Assembly: GCF_900109045.1 (NCBI RefSeq)
Contig: NZ_FNYL01000005.1
Span: 493,550-557,549 of the forward strand
Length of the DNA stretch: 64,000 nt
DNA from: Dyadobacter sp. SG02
GTDB taxonomy: Bacteria > Bacteroidota > Bacteroidia > Cytophagales > Spirosomataceae
Direction: 5' to 3'
Part shown: piece after piece, positions 17,208 through 26,797 of the stretch
How the letters are laid out: each line of letters begins with the position of its first letter
Numbering within the stretch: the stretch's first letter is position 1
Program-made: the position numbers and the translations under genes
The notes under the pieces: model-generated
What the model was told of the DNA's origin: nothing
The model's input: only the letters and a program-made list of their open reading frames with translations
Databases searched by the model: none

Positions 17208-17453
17208 ATTCCGCACCATTCTGCGGACCACGGCCCCTATCCCGATCATCAGCCAGATCACATTAACGGCGACGTTCGGCTTGTCGCCGTATTCAAGGGA
17301 GTACACGATGAGGCTCGCGGCACCCAGCATATTCAGGATGTGAAACGGGTAGCCGTTCGGTTTGAGCACGCCGAGCGTGAGCAGCAGGTAGGCCAGCACA
17401 TACGCGACTACGCCCAGCCAGCCCAATGTTTCCAGTAATAGTGCGGTATTCAT
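17190..17453 (-). CDS. Small membrane protein, CBU_0592-like family
   Basis: This 87-residue protein has three hydrophobic segments (about 7-28, 38-52 and 60-76) with LGWLGVVAYVLAYLLLTLGVL at the front and the central block HILNMLGAASLIVYSL. This matches the small CBU_0592 family of inner-membrane proteins of unknown function. The basic tail VRRMVRNSSRNL suggests a cytoplasmic C-terminus. Its stop codon lies inside the 3' end of the convergent TetR gene (18-base overlap), so no separate terminator is present. ATG 17451-17453 is the start. Confidence 0.75.
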   Translation of the reverse strand: MNTALLLETLGWLGVVAYVLAYLLLTLGVLKPNGYPFHILNMLGAASLIVYSLEYGDKPNVAVNVIWLMIGIGAVVRRMVRNSSRNL

Positions 17454-17777
17454 AGGTACATTTTTACTTCACAATATTAGTCGCGGGCGCTTTCACCGCC
17501 AAATGGCGCCAACCGGGGCCAAACAAGCCATTATTCGCTGTTTTTAGAGATTAGCCAAATAAAATCACCCAAATTCACAGATTTGCGGAATTTCGGAGAC
17601 AAATAAGTTAATATCGGTAAAAAAGCCGCTAATTCACATCAAGTTTTTGGTTTTCCGACCTGCTAATTTTACAAATAGATAATTTTCTAAACCGACCGCC
17701 GGAAAGGTCTATTTACCGCAACTGTCTGTACACCAGGCAGCCAGGATGATATTGCCCTTACATTCATCAAAGCAGCT
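17454..17777. other. Intergenic region with no gene seen (324 bp)
   Basis: This AT-richer divergent region separates the small membrane protein (minus) from the S9 peptidase (plus). No open frame or strong hairpin is apparent. TAATTTTA at 17664-17671, one off TAnnTTTG, with TTTG at 17646-17649 is a weak promoter candidate for the peptidase; the 14-base spacing is short, so the call is tentative. Confidence 0.5.
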
Positions 17778-20108
17778 ATGAAAATCCCTAACCCAAGCAT
17801 TTGCAAGAAACTTTACCTGCACACGATCAGCGCATTATGCCTGGCTACGCCACTGATGGCACAAAAATCGCTGCCCGCTTACCAGCCCAGCCCGACCGAG
17901 CTTTCGGCTTCGTATAAGCGCATGACGCTGATGGATTCGCTCACCAAAGGCAGCGTGCTGAAAGCCCAGGTTCAACCCAACTGGCTCGCCGACGGACAGT
18001 CGTTCTGGTACAGAAATGTATTAAAGGATAGTTTGACTGAATATCTGATCATAAAACCCGGCGAGAATAAAAGGACACCCGCTTTCGAGAATGCAAAAGT
18101 CGCTGCGGCGCTTTCGAAGGCTTATGATTCGACTTTCTCGGCCACGAAGCTCTGGATCAGCGACATCCATTTTGAACCTGAAAAACACAGCATTATCCTG
18201 CAAAGCAAAGGGAAATGGTTCGCCTACGATACCGAAACAGGCACGGCGCAGAAAATCGCCAAACCCGATTTACCTAAGCCCAAAGAAACAGGCTGGACAA
18301 AACAGCTCAGCCGCTGGGGCCGTTTCCGCGCAGACAGCGTTTCGCCCGACAAACAAACGAAGGCATTTGTCCGCAATGGCAATATTTATTTAAGCAAAAA
18401 AGAAGACAAAAACGGCAAACAACTGACCTACGACGGCAACCCGCTGAAACCATACGGAGAGCTCAGCTGGTCGCCAGACGGCCGGTACCTGGTGTGCTAC
18501 CGCATCGATCACCGTGACGAGCGGCAGGTCAGCATTATCTTTTCTTCATTACCTAATACCACCCGTGGCGAGGTCAAAACGCGGGGTTACGCACAGCCGG
18601 GCGACGAGTTTACGAGCTACGAAATGCATGTGATCGATGTGCAAACCGGCAAATCGGTGCAGGTACAATCGGAAGTGATCGACTTTTTCAATGCGCCCGT
18701 GATACGCTGGCGCAAGGGCGACGCGACACATTTTACTTACGAAAAGGTAGACCGGGGCCACCAGCGTTTCCGGGTGATCGAAGTGGACGCGACCAGTGGC
18801 GCCACCAGGCACATTATCGACGAACAGACCACTACATTCATTTACCAAAACATGATTTACACGCATTACCAGCCTGACAATCACGAAATTATCTGGGTTT
18901 CGGAAAAAGACGGCTGGCGGCATATTTACCTCGTGGACGAGCAAACCGGGAAGATCAAAAACCAGGTTACCAAAGGCGAATGGGTGGTGCGCGACATCGA
19001 CAGCGTCGACACGCAAAAACGCGAAGTGTGGTTCAGGGCGAGCGGGATGAATGCAAACGAGGACCCTTATCATATTCATTACTACCGCATTAAGTTCGAC
19101 GGCACCGGCCTCGTCAAACTGACCGATCACGCGAAAGCGACACACCAGCTGACTTTTTCGCCCGACCGGACTTACTATGTCGATACCTACTCGACCATGA
19201 CCAGCGCGCCGGTTTCGGAGCTCCGCAAAACCGTCGACGCCTCGCTGGTGATGAAGCTCGAAACCGCCGATATTTCCCCCTATTTAGCATTGGGTTTCAA
19301 ACTTCCGGAGATATTCAAGGCCAAAGGCCGCGACGGAAAGACCGACATCTGGGGCATCGTGTACCGCCCGAGTAATTTCGACCCGAAAAAGAAATACCCG
19401 ATCATTGAAAACATTTATGCCGGTCCGCAGGACTCGTTCGTGCCGAAAGCATTCCGGCATTATGGTGAGATGCAAAGCATGGCCGAACTGGGCTTCATTG
19501 TGGTGCAAATGGATGGAATGGGCACCTACAACCGCTCCAAGGCATTTCACGACGTGTGCTGGCAAAACCTGGCCGACGCCGGTTTTCCCGACCGCATTGC
19601 GTGGATGAAAGCCCTGGCCGAAAAATATCCCCAGGTGGATTCGACGCGCGTAGGCGTGTACGGGACCTCCGCCGGCGGGCAGAACTCGCTGGGTGCATTG
19701 CTCTTCCACCCGGGCTTTTACGACGCGGCGGTTTCGGCATGCGGCTGCCACGACAACCGCGTCGATAAGCAATGGTGGAATGAGCAATGGATGGGTTACC
19801 CGGTAGGCAAGCATTACGACGAGCAATCCAATGTGACGAATGCGGCCAAATTGCAGGGAGATTTGCTCCTGATCGTCGGCGAGGTGGATACCAACGTGCC
19901 GCCCGAAAGCACCTATCGTGTAGCCGACGCATTGATCAAAGCCAATAAGGAATTCGACCTGCTCGTAATTCCCGGCATGGGCCACAGCGACGGCGGCATT
20001 TACGGGCGCCGCAAGAAAAGAGACTTTTTTGTACAAAAACTTTTAGGTGTAAATCCTCCGAACAGAAACAAGGTATCGGCATCCGTGCCGCAGGCACTAG
20101 GAAAATAA
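17778..20108 (+). CDS. S9 family (DPP IV-type) exported serine peptidase
   Basis: The 776-residue protein is a dipeptidyl-peptidase IV-like serine peptidase of family S9. A signal peptide ends near LMAQK (about residue 29). The DPP-IV-type beta-propeller follows (roughly residues 60-490; for example LSWSPDGRYLVCYRID and IIWVSEKDGWRHIYLVD), then the a/b hydrolase domain. The catalytic triad reads Ser 631 in GTSAGGQ, Asp 704 in GEVDTN and His 736 in GMGHSDGG. The block KQWWNEQWMGYP is typical of this subfamily. It likely trims peptides in the periplasm. A short hairpin at 20123-20140 follows, so it is probably transcribed apart from the next operon. Confidence 0.95.
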   Translation: MKIPNPSICKKLYLHTISALCLATPLMAQKSLPAYQPSPTELSASYKRMTLMDSLTKGSVLKAQVQPNWLADGQSFWYRNVLKDSLTEYLIIKPGENKRTPAFENAKVAAALSKAYDSTFSATKLWISDIHFEPEKHSIILQSKGKWFAYDTETGTAQKIAKPDLPKPKETGWTKQLSRWGRFRADSVSPDKQTKAFVRNGNIYLSKKEDKNGKQLTYDGNPLKPYGELSWSPDGRYLVCYRIDHRDERQVSIIFSSLPNTTRGEVKTRGYAQPGDEFTSYEMHVIDVQTGKSVQVQSEVIDFFNAPVIRWRKGDATHFTYEKVDRGHQRFRVIEVDATSGATRHIIDEQTTTFIYQNMIYTHYQPDNHEIIWVSEKDGWRHIYLVDEQTGKIKNQVTKGEWVVRDIDSVDTQKREVWFRASGMNANEDPYHIHYYRIKFDGTGLVKLTDHAKATHQLTFSPDRTYYVDTYSTMTSAPVSELRKTVDASLVMKLETADISPYLALGFKLPEIFKAKGRDGKTDIWGIVYRPSNFDPKKKYPIIENIYAGPQDSFVPKAFRHYGEMQSMAELGFIVVQMDGMGTYNRSKAFHDVCWQNLADAGFPDRIAWMKALAEKYPQVDSTRVGVYGTSAGGQNSLGALLFHPGFYDAAVSACGCHDNRVDKQWWNEQWMGYPVGKHYDEQSNVTNAAKLQGDLLLIVGEVDTNVPPESTYRVADALIKANKEFDLLVIPGMGHSDGGIYGRRKKRDFFVQKLLGVNPPNRNKVSASVPQALGK

Positions 20109-20122
20109 AAAGATCCCATTGC

Positions 20123-20140
20123 CCCGGTCTTCAGACCGGG
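20123..20140 (+). terminator. Hairpin after S9 peptidase gene
   Basis: CCCGGTCT and AGACCGGG form a perfect 8-bp stem with the 2-base centre TC, 14 bases beyond the stop codon. The next bases are A/G rich and lack a T run, so it may be an RNA-stabilising or weak terminator hairpin rather than a full intrinsic terminator. Confidence 0.5.
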
Positions 20141-20224
20141 AATGAATAGAAAAAGATTGAAAATAGTGCATTGGGCAGATTTTTGTCCGACAGGGATTGC
20201 TATGACTACACTAACCCAGTTTCC

Positions 20225-23200
20225 ATGAAAAAAATATTACTCTTTCTGGCCATTCTAATGCTTTTTGCCGGTTGCGCACGGAAGCGCGGGGCTACGCAAA
20301 GCCCGGCCACAACCTCGGAAACCACGAACGGCCGCCGCATCGAGCTCCTTTTCCTGGGCCACGACAGCCGGCACCATTTCTCGGAAAAGTATTTCCCGAT
20401 GCTTTCGCTGCCGTTGTTCCAGAAAGGCATTAACCTCACCTACACGTCCGATCCGAATGCATTGAACACCGAAAACCTTGCGCAGTACGACGGTGTGGTT
20501 ATTTATGCCAACCATAATACCATTACCCCTGCACAGGAAAATGCATTAAAGACATTTGTAGAAGGAGGTAAGGCCCTTATCCCACTCCACGCAGCCTCTT
20601 TCTGCTTCCAGAATTCGGATTGGTATGTCAAAGCCGTGGGTGGGCAGTTCAGTTCGCATAAATATGGCACATTCACTGCGCCGGTCGTGAAGGCAGACCA
20701 CCCGGTAATGCAGGGCTGGAAGACGTTTGAAACCTGGGATGAGACTTATGTACATTCGAAGCTGAACCCGGATATGATCGTGCTGCAAGAGCGCGTCGAA
20801 GGCGATCACCACGAGCCTTGGACATGGGTGCGTACGCAAGGAAAGGGCCGCGTGTTCTATACCGCGTACGGCCACGACGAGCGCACGTGGAAGCAACCCG
20901 CATTCCAGGAACTGGTGGCCAACGGCATTATGTGGGCCGTGAGCGACGATGCGAAGGAGCGTCTGGCGAAATTCAATTTAACCAAACCAACCTACACCGA
21001 CGCAAACGTACCTAACTACGAAAAGCGCGACCCCGCACCGAAATTTCAACAGCCCCTGTCCCCCGCCGAATCGCAGAAACTGACGCAGGTACCGGTGGAT
21101 TTCGAACTGCAACTCTTCGCGTCCGAGCCGGATATTGTGAAACCCATCGCCATGGCCTGGGACGAGCGCGGGCGGCTGTTCGTCGCCGAAACGCAGGATT
21201 ATCCCAACGAAGTCCGCGACCAGGACGGTGTCGGCAAGGACCGCATTAAGATCTGCGAAGACACCGATGGCGATGGCAAAGCCGATAAATTCACCATTTT
21301 CGCCGATAATCTAAATATTCCGACCAGTCTGGTATTCGCCAACGGCGGCATTATCGTGGCGCAGGCACCGCATTTCGTTTTTCTGAAAGACACGAACGGC
21401 GACGACAAGGCCGATATCCGCGAAAATATCATTTCAGGCTGGGGCAAAAGCGACACCCATGCAGGGCCTTCGAATTTGAAATATGGATTGGATAACAAAA
21501 TATGGGGCGTGCTCGGGTATGCAGGCTTCCGCGGGACGAACAGCGGCAAGCAGCTGAATTTCAGTCAGGGTATCTACCGGTTCGACCACGACGGCAAAAA
21601 CCTGGAATACATTGGCCGCACCTCCAACAACACCTGGGGTTTGGGCTTTTCGGAGGAATTCGAAGTGTTTATTTCAACAGCGAACGGGAATTACAGCGGG
21701 CACTTCGCCATGCCGCTTGAATACGTGAAGCGTTCCGTGGCCGACGGCTCGGGCAATACGGTTTACAAACTGGATTCGCATTACGAAATGAATTACCTCA
21801 CGCCCGCATTGCGCCAGGTGGATTTCCACGGCGGGTTCACCGCCGCGGCGGGCCATAACCTGTACACCGCCCGCAACTTCCCGAAATCGTACTGGAATGC
21901 AACGGCATTTGTCTGCGAACCGACCGGGCGATTGCTCTACCAGGCATTGTTGAAACCAAAAGGTGCGGGTTACAAAGAAAAAAATGGCTTCAACCTGCTG
22001 GCGAGCGCCGACGAATGGTTCTCGCCCGTACACGCGGAGGTAGGCCCGGACGGGGCCGTGTGGGTGGCCGATTGGTACAGTTTCATTATCCAGCACAACC
22101 CTACCCCGCGCGGTTTCGAGAATGGGAAAGGCAATGCGTATATCAATCCGCTGAGAGACAACCAGCACGGACGTATATATAGGGTCGTTTGGAAAAATGC
22201 AAAGAATGCGCCCTATCCGAAACTCGACAAAAACGACGCGGCCAGCCTGGTGGCAGGTTTGAAAAACGATAATATGTTCTGGCGCACGACGGCGCAGCGG
22301 CTGATCGTGGAATCGAAAAATACCTCGGTGGTTCCCGAATTGATCAAAATGGTAAATGATCAGTCCGTGGATGAAATCGGGCTGAACAGTCCGGCTGTAC
22401 ACGCATTATGGACGCTCGACGGCCTGAATGCATTCACCGGGCCAAATGAAGAAGCTTACCACGCCCTCGTGCGTGCTATGCGCCACCCGGCCGCGGGCGT
22501 ACGTAAAACTGCCGTGAAATTGCTCCCACGGAACGACAAGACGCTTTCCGCATTGAAATGGACCAATTCCCTGAACGACCCGGACCTGAAAGTAAGGCTT
22601 GCTACGATCGAGGCATTGACTGATCTGCCCGCATCGGAAGAAATCGGCAGAATGCTGTACCTCGCCGGCCAGGATTCGCAAAATGCTGCCGATGAATACC
22701 TCGCTCAGGCTATTTTTTCAGGGGTTATTAAACATGAAAAAGGTTTCAAAGCAGCCGCGGAGAAGCTGAAAGACTCTACTCTGACCGCCCGGATCGAGCG
22801 TGGGTTGATCGAGGAAACTTATATGCTTAACCTTTGGTCGCCGCCTATTTACCCCCCGGATATCGCCCATAAAGAGCTCAAAATCAAAGCTATCATCACC
22901 AAAGCACAGGAAGAACTTTCGGGTGTGGTGGTATCGCAGGGCAACAGGCAAAATGGTTACAGCCTCTACATGCAGGACGGGAAATTGCATTGGCTGGTGC
23001 GGCAGGATGGTAAGTCGTATCAACTCACATCCACCCAAAAACTGCCCGCCGAGCGCTTCAATGCCTATGCTACTTTGTTGGAAGGCGGCAAAATGACGCT
23101 GGCGATCGAGGACGAAACACCGGTAACCGGTAATGCCGCAGGCCTCTTTCACCAGCCTTTTACACCGGACGACATCCGTCTCGGTCGCGATTTACGCGAC

Positions 23201-23740
23201 GGCAATCAGGTAGGTGAGTATCCGGATAATGCACGGCTACGCGGCTGGCTGGACATCAAGAGCACGCTCCACCTCAACCAGCCCTCCCCTAACCAGGCCT
23301 TTCAAGGCCTGGCCGCGCCCACGCCCGGCACACCCGCGCCAGCGCCCCTCAAAGACAAAGGAACACCCGCAACCATCAAACTGAAAGTGATCGAACATGA
23401 AATGAAGTTCGACCAGAAAACTTTCACCGTAAAACCCGGCCAGAAAGTGACAATCCAGTTTACCAACCCCGATTTCATGCAACATAACCTACTGATCATC
23501 AAACCCGGAACATTGGAAAAAGTCGGCAATGCGGCCGACCTGCTGGCGCGGGAAGCGAATGCGATCGCGCTCAACTACGTACCTAAAATGCCCGAAGTAC
23601 TGCAAGCAACGGAACTCGTGAGCCCCGAAGGCAATGCGACGCTGGTGTTCATCGCGCCCGAAAAGCCCGGCGACTACCCGTTCCTGTGCACGGTACCCGG
23701 CCATTGGCGGATCATGAACGGTATTATGAAAGTGCAATGA
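20225..23740 (+). CDS. ThuA-dehydrogenase-HEAT-cupredoxin multidomain lipoprotein
   Basis: This 1171-residue lipoprotein (lipobox LFAGC) has several domains. Residues about 37-250 are a ThuA-like fold (RRIELLFLGHDSRHHF, VIYANHNT). About 288-655 form a propeller of the PVC-type 'membrane-bound dehydrogenase' group, with calcium-type loops DTDGDGKADK and DTNGDDKADI. About 665-840 look like HEAT repeats, and 890-1010 a LamG-like beta-sandwich. The last 115 residues are a cupredoxin: His 1087 in MQHN, Cys 1155, His 1160 and Met 1164, the C-X4-H-X3-M spacing of azurin, so a type 1 copper site. No CxxCH heme motif is present, although many relatives carry a cytochrome c domain. The ATG at 20225 gives the signal peptide. 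It heads an operon with SusC (38 bases on) and SusD, so it may oxidise a sugar imported by them; this is inference. Confidence 0.85.
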   Translation: MKKILLFLAILMLFAGCARKRGATQSPATTSETTNGRRIELLFLGHDSRHHFSEKYFPMLSLPLFQKGINLTYTSDPNALNTENLAQYDGVVIYANHNTITPAQENALKTFVEGGKALIPLHAASFCFQNSDWYVKAVGGQFSSHKYGTFTAPVVKADHPVMQGWKTFETWDETYVHSKLNPDMIVLQERVEGDHHEPWTWVRTQGKGRVFYTAYGHDERTWKQPAFQELVANGIMWAVSDDAKERLAKFNLTKPTYTDANVPNYEKRDPAPKFQQPLSPAESQKLTQVPVDFELQLFASEPDIVKPIAMAWDERGRLFVAETQDYPNEVRDQDGVGKDRIKICEDTDGDGKADKFTIFADNLNIPTSLVFANGGIIVAQAPHFVFLKDTNGDDKADIRENIISGWGKSDTHAGPSNLKYGLDNKIWGVLGYAGFRGTNSGKQLNFSQGIYRFDHDGKNLEYIGRTSNNTWGLGFSEEFEVFISTANGNYSGHFAMPLEYVKRSVADGSGNTVYKLDSHYEMNYLTPALRQVDFHGGFTAAAGHNLYTARNFPKSYWNATAFVCEPTGRLLYQALLKPKGAGYKEKNGFNLLASADEWFSPVHAEVGPDGAVWVADWYSFIIQHNPTPRGFENGKGNAYINPLRDNQHGRIYRVVWKNAKNAPYPKLDKNDAASLVAGLKNDNMFWRTTAQRLIVESKNTSVVPELIKMVNDQSVDEIGLNSPAVHALWTLDGLNAFTGPNEEAYHALVRAMRHPAAGVRKTAVKLLPRNDKTLSALKWTNSLNDPDLKVRLATIEALTDLPASEEIGRMLYLAGQDSQNAADEYLAQAIFSGVIKHEKGFKAAAEKLKDSTLTARIERGLIEETYMLNLWSPPIYPPDIAHKELKIKAIITKAQEELSGVVVSQGNRQNGYSLYMQDGKLHWLVRQDGKSYQLTSTQKLPAERFNAYATLLEGGKMTLAIEDETPVTGNAAGLFHQPFTPDDIRLGRDLRDGNQVGEYPDNARLRGWLDIKSTLHLNQPSPNQAFQGLAAPTPGTPAPAPLKDKGTPATIKLKVIEHEMKFDQKTFTVKPGQKVTIQFTNPDFMQHNLLIIKPGTLEKVGNAADLLAREANAIALNYVPKMPEVLQATELVSPEGNATLVFIAPEKPGDYPFLCTVPGHWRIMNGIMKVQ

Positions 23741-23778
23741 GTGCCCTCAAATAGTTTTAACCATCTAACTCCAATTGT

Positions 23779-26778
23779 ATGAAAAGACCATTATCCCGCC
23801 TGATCCGGGAACTGCACCGCTTTTGCCTCCTCGCGGCGACGGTGGCCTGTTTCCTGACCGAAAACGCCCTGGCGCTCGCCGCCGACCGACAGATTTCCGG
23901 CAAAGTGGTGTCCGCCGAGGACAAGAACCCGCTACCCGGCGTAACCATCATCGTGAAGGGGAAAAATACCGTGGGTACAGCGACCGATACCGAAGGGAAA
24001 TTCAAGCTGGAAGTACCGGAAGGCGCTACGCTCATCCTGAGCTACATCGGCTATGTGAGCCAGGAAGTGGCCGTGGGTAACCAGAGCGATTTGAATGTAG
24101 AAATGGCGCCCGACCAGAAACAATTGCAGGAAGTGGTGGTGATCGGGTATGGTACCCAGAAAAAGGGCGACATTACAAGCTCCGTGGCGAGTATCAAGCG
24201 CGAGGATTTCGTTCAGGGAACGGTGCGCGATGCGGCCCAGCTCGTGCAGGGAAAAGTGGCCGGCTTGCGCATTACCACGCCCAGCGGCTCCCCTACCTCG
24301 AATACGCAGATCAATTTGCGGGGTATCAATTCCATTGAAGGAACGGCTAACCCGCTGATCCTGATCGACGGTATTCCCGGCGGACTGAATACCGTGGCAC
24401 CGGAAGATATCGAATCCGTAGACGTGTTGAAGGACGGCTCGGCGGCAGCGATTTACGGTACACGCGCTACCGGCGGGGTGATTTTGATTACCACACGCAA
24501 AAACCGCGGTACTTCGCGCTCGACGATTGAGTATTCCAATTATATCAATATCCAGACCATCGCGCGCCGTCCCGAACTGCTGACCGGCGATGATTACCGT
24601 CAGAAAATCAAGGAAGGCATCGACTACACCGATTACGGCGGCAATACCGACTGGCTTTCGGAAATCATGCAAAAACCCGTCAGCCACAACCATAACCTGA
24701 CGTTCTTCGGTGGAAACAGCACAACCAACCTCACCGGCTCGATCAACTACCGTAACTGGGAGGGTATATTTCTGAGATCGGGACAAAACCGCTTCACCGG
24801 TCGCGCGGATCTGAACCATTCGATGTTCAACAACAAACTGAAAACCAATTTACAGCTCATCAACCGCATTACCCGTTCGAACGGCGCGGTAAGCCCGGCC
24901 AACGACGACGCGGCTTATGGTTACGCCTACCGTCAGGCCATTATCCGCAACCCAACCGACCGTGTGATCGGCGACGATGGCAAATGGCAGGAGCGCGACG
25001 GCTATTTCTACGAAAACCCGGTGTCGTTGCTCAACGAATCGAATTTCGAGAGCTCTTTCAAGGAAATGCGGATGGCCGGTAGCCTCGACTACGCGCCGAT
25101 CGATGACCTGAATTTCAAGTTATTGGTTTCCAATGTACAAAACAGCAACCTCGAAGGCGGCTCCACGACATTCAACCACACCAGCACGCGCCTCGGCAAC
25201 CAGAATGCGACCGCCTTCCGGAATACCTATGCCAACAATGAAAACCTGCTGGAATTCACCGGAAATTATTCCAAAACCATTGGCAAACACCGTTTCTCCG
25301 TGCTTGGAGGTTACAGCTGGCAGGACGCGACTTATGAAGCATTCGCCGCGAATAACTGGGATTTCCCTACCGACACTTACGACTGGAACAACCTCGGCGC
25401 GGGGGGCGCATTGCAAAGAGGCCAGGCAGGGATGAGCAGTACCAAAAACAAATGGCAGCTGGCAGGCTTCTTCGGCCGTGTTACTTACAGTTTGAATGAA
25501 AAATACCTGTTCATGGCCAGCGTTCGCCGCGAAGGTTCTTCAAGGTTTGGAGTGAACAACCAATGGGGTACATTCCCGGCGGCGTCCATCGGCTGGCGCA
25601 TCAGCAAGGAGAACTTCATGGGCGGCCTCGGCGCGGCTTCGGACATTAAGCTTCGTGCGGGTATAGGCGTAACGGGCACGATCGCGAACAACCCGTACAT
25701 GTCGCAGATCAGCTACAATTTCGATCGCGGACAGGGCGCATTCATCGGCGGCAAATGGGTACCGGGCTTTGTTCCGGCACGTAACTTCAACCCCGACCTG
25801 CGTTGGGAGAAGAAAGAGGAATACAATGCCGGTGTGGATTTCGGATTTATGAAAAACCGTATCAACGGGTCGATCGACTTTTACAGCCGCAAGGTGAAAG
25901 ATTTGCTTTACAATTTCCCTGTACCGGTTCCGCCTTATCTGACGGGCAGTATGTTCATCAATGCCGGGGTAATGCAAAACAAAGGCGTTGAAGTACTCCT
26001 GAACATCGTTCCGATCCAGACGGGCAATTTCCAGTGGAACACAGGCTTTACCTACTCTACCAACCGCAACAAGCTCGTGAGCCTCTCGAATGAGCAGTTC
26101 CAGGCAGCGAACGACTTCTTCGACGCGGGTTACACGGGCGAGCCTATCCAGGTAAGCACCCACCGCGTGAAGGTAGGCGAGCCCATCGGCCGGTTCTTCG
26201 TATGGAAAAGCGTAGGCGTGGACGACAAAGGTGCCTGGCTCGTCGAGAACAAGGATGGCGAGGTGATTCCTATCGCCGATGCTACCCCGGAGGACCGCCA
26301 GTATTATGGTAATGGTATTCCAAAACACATTGTGGGCTGGAACAACAACATCCGCTACAAGCAGTTCGATCTGGCCGTGAATATGCGCGGCTCGTTCGGA
26401 TTCGACATTCTGAACTTCCAGAGCATGTTCTACAACAACCCGCGCAACAAAGCTTACAATATGCTAAAAACCGCTTACGATCCGATCGACGGTAAAGTGC
26501 TCAATACCGATCTCGTATATGTGTCGCATTACATCGAAAAAGGCGATTACTGGAAGATCGACAACGTGACGTTCGGCTACACATTGCCGGCCAATACCAT
26601 CAAAGGCCTTAAAAACGCCCGCATTTTCGTATCGGGCCTCAACCTCGCGACCATTACCGGCTACACCGGTATCGATCCGGAAGGCGTAAGCTACACCGGC
26701 TTCGCCCCCGGCAGCGACTACCGTGACAAGTATCCAACCACCCGGACATTCACCGCCGGACTGAGCGTAACATTCTGA
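23779..26778 (+). CDS. SusC/RagA-family TonB-dependent outer membrane transporter
   Basis: This 999-residue protein has an N-terminal signal region ending near LALAADR, a carboxypeptidase-like domain (QISGKVVSAEDKNPLPGV to about residue 110), the TonB-box region EVVVIGYGTQKKGDI, and a plug with INLRGINSIEGTANPLILIDG and VLKDGSAAAIYGTRATGGV. The barrel ends in FTAGLSVTF with a terminal Phe. It sits between the ThuA-cupredoxin lipoprotein and SusD in one operon. It is shorter than the SusC at 13091-16387 and only distantly similar, so the two pairs handle different ligands. Confidence 0.96.
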   Translation: MKRPLSRLIRELHRFCLLAATVACFLTENALALAADRQISGKVVSAEDKNPLPGVTIIVKGKNTVGTATDTEGKFKLEVPEGATLILSYIGYVSQEVAVGNQSDLNVEMAPDQKQLQEVVVIGYGTQKKGDITSSVASIKREDFVQGTVRDAAQLVQGKVAGLRITTPSGSPTSNTQINLRGINSIEGTANPLILIDGIPGGLNTVAPEDIESVDVLKDGSAAAIYGTRATGGVILITTRKNRGTSRSTIEYSNYINIQTIARRPELLTGDDYRQKIKEGIDYTDYGGNTDWLSEIMQKPVSHNHNLTFFGGNSTTNLTGSINYRNWEGIFLRSGQNRFTGRADLNHSMFNNKLKTNLQLINRITRSNGAVSPANDDAAYGYAYRQAIIRNPTDRVIGDDGKWQERDGYFYENPVSLLNESNFESSFKEMRMAGSLDYAPIDDLNFKLLVSNVQNSNLEGGSTTFNHTSTRLGNQNATAFRNTYANNENLLEFTGNYSKTIGKHRFSVLGGYSWQDATYEAFAANNWDFPTDTYDWNNLGAGGALQRGQAGMSSTKNKWQLAGFFGRVTYSLNEKYLFMASVRREGSSRFGVNNQWGTFPAASIGWRISKENFMGGLGAASDIKLRAGIGVTGTIANNPYMSQISYNFDRGQGAFIGGKWVPGFVPARNFNPDLRWEKKEEYNAGVDFGFMKNRINGSIDFYSRKVKDLLYNFPVPVPPYLTGSMFINAGVMQNKGVEVLLNIVPIQTGNFQWNTGFTYSTNRNKLVSLSNEQFQAANDFFDAGYTGEPIQVSTHRVKVGEPIGRFFVWKSVGVDDKGAWLVENKDGEVIPIADATPEDRQYYGNGIPKHIVGWNNNIRYKQFDLAVNMRGSFGFDILNFQSMFYNNPRNKAYNMLKTAYDPIDGKVLNTDLVYVSHYIEKGDYWKIDNVTFGYTLPANTIKGLKNARIFVSGLNLATITGYTGIDPEGVSYTGFAPGSDYRDKYPTTRTFTAGLSVTF

Positions 26779-26797
26779 TCTTCAAAATTTTGAAATA

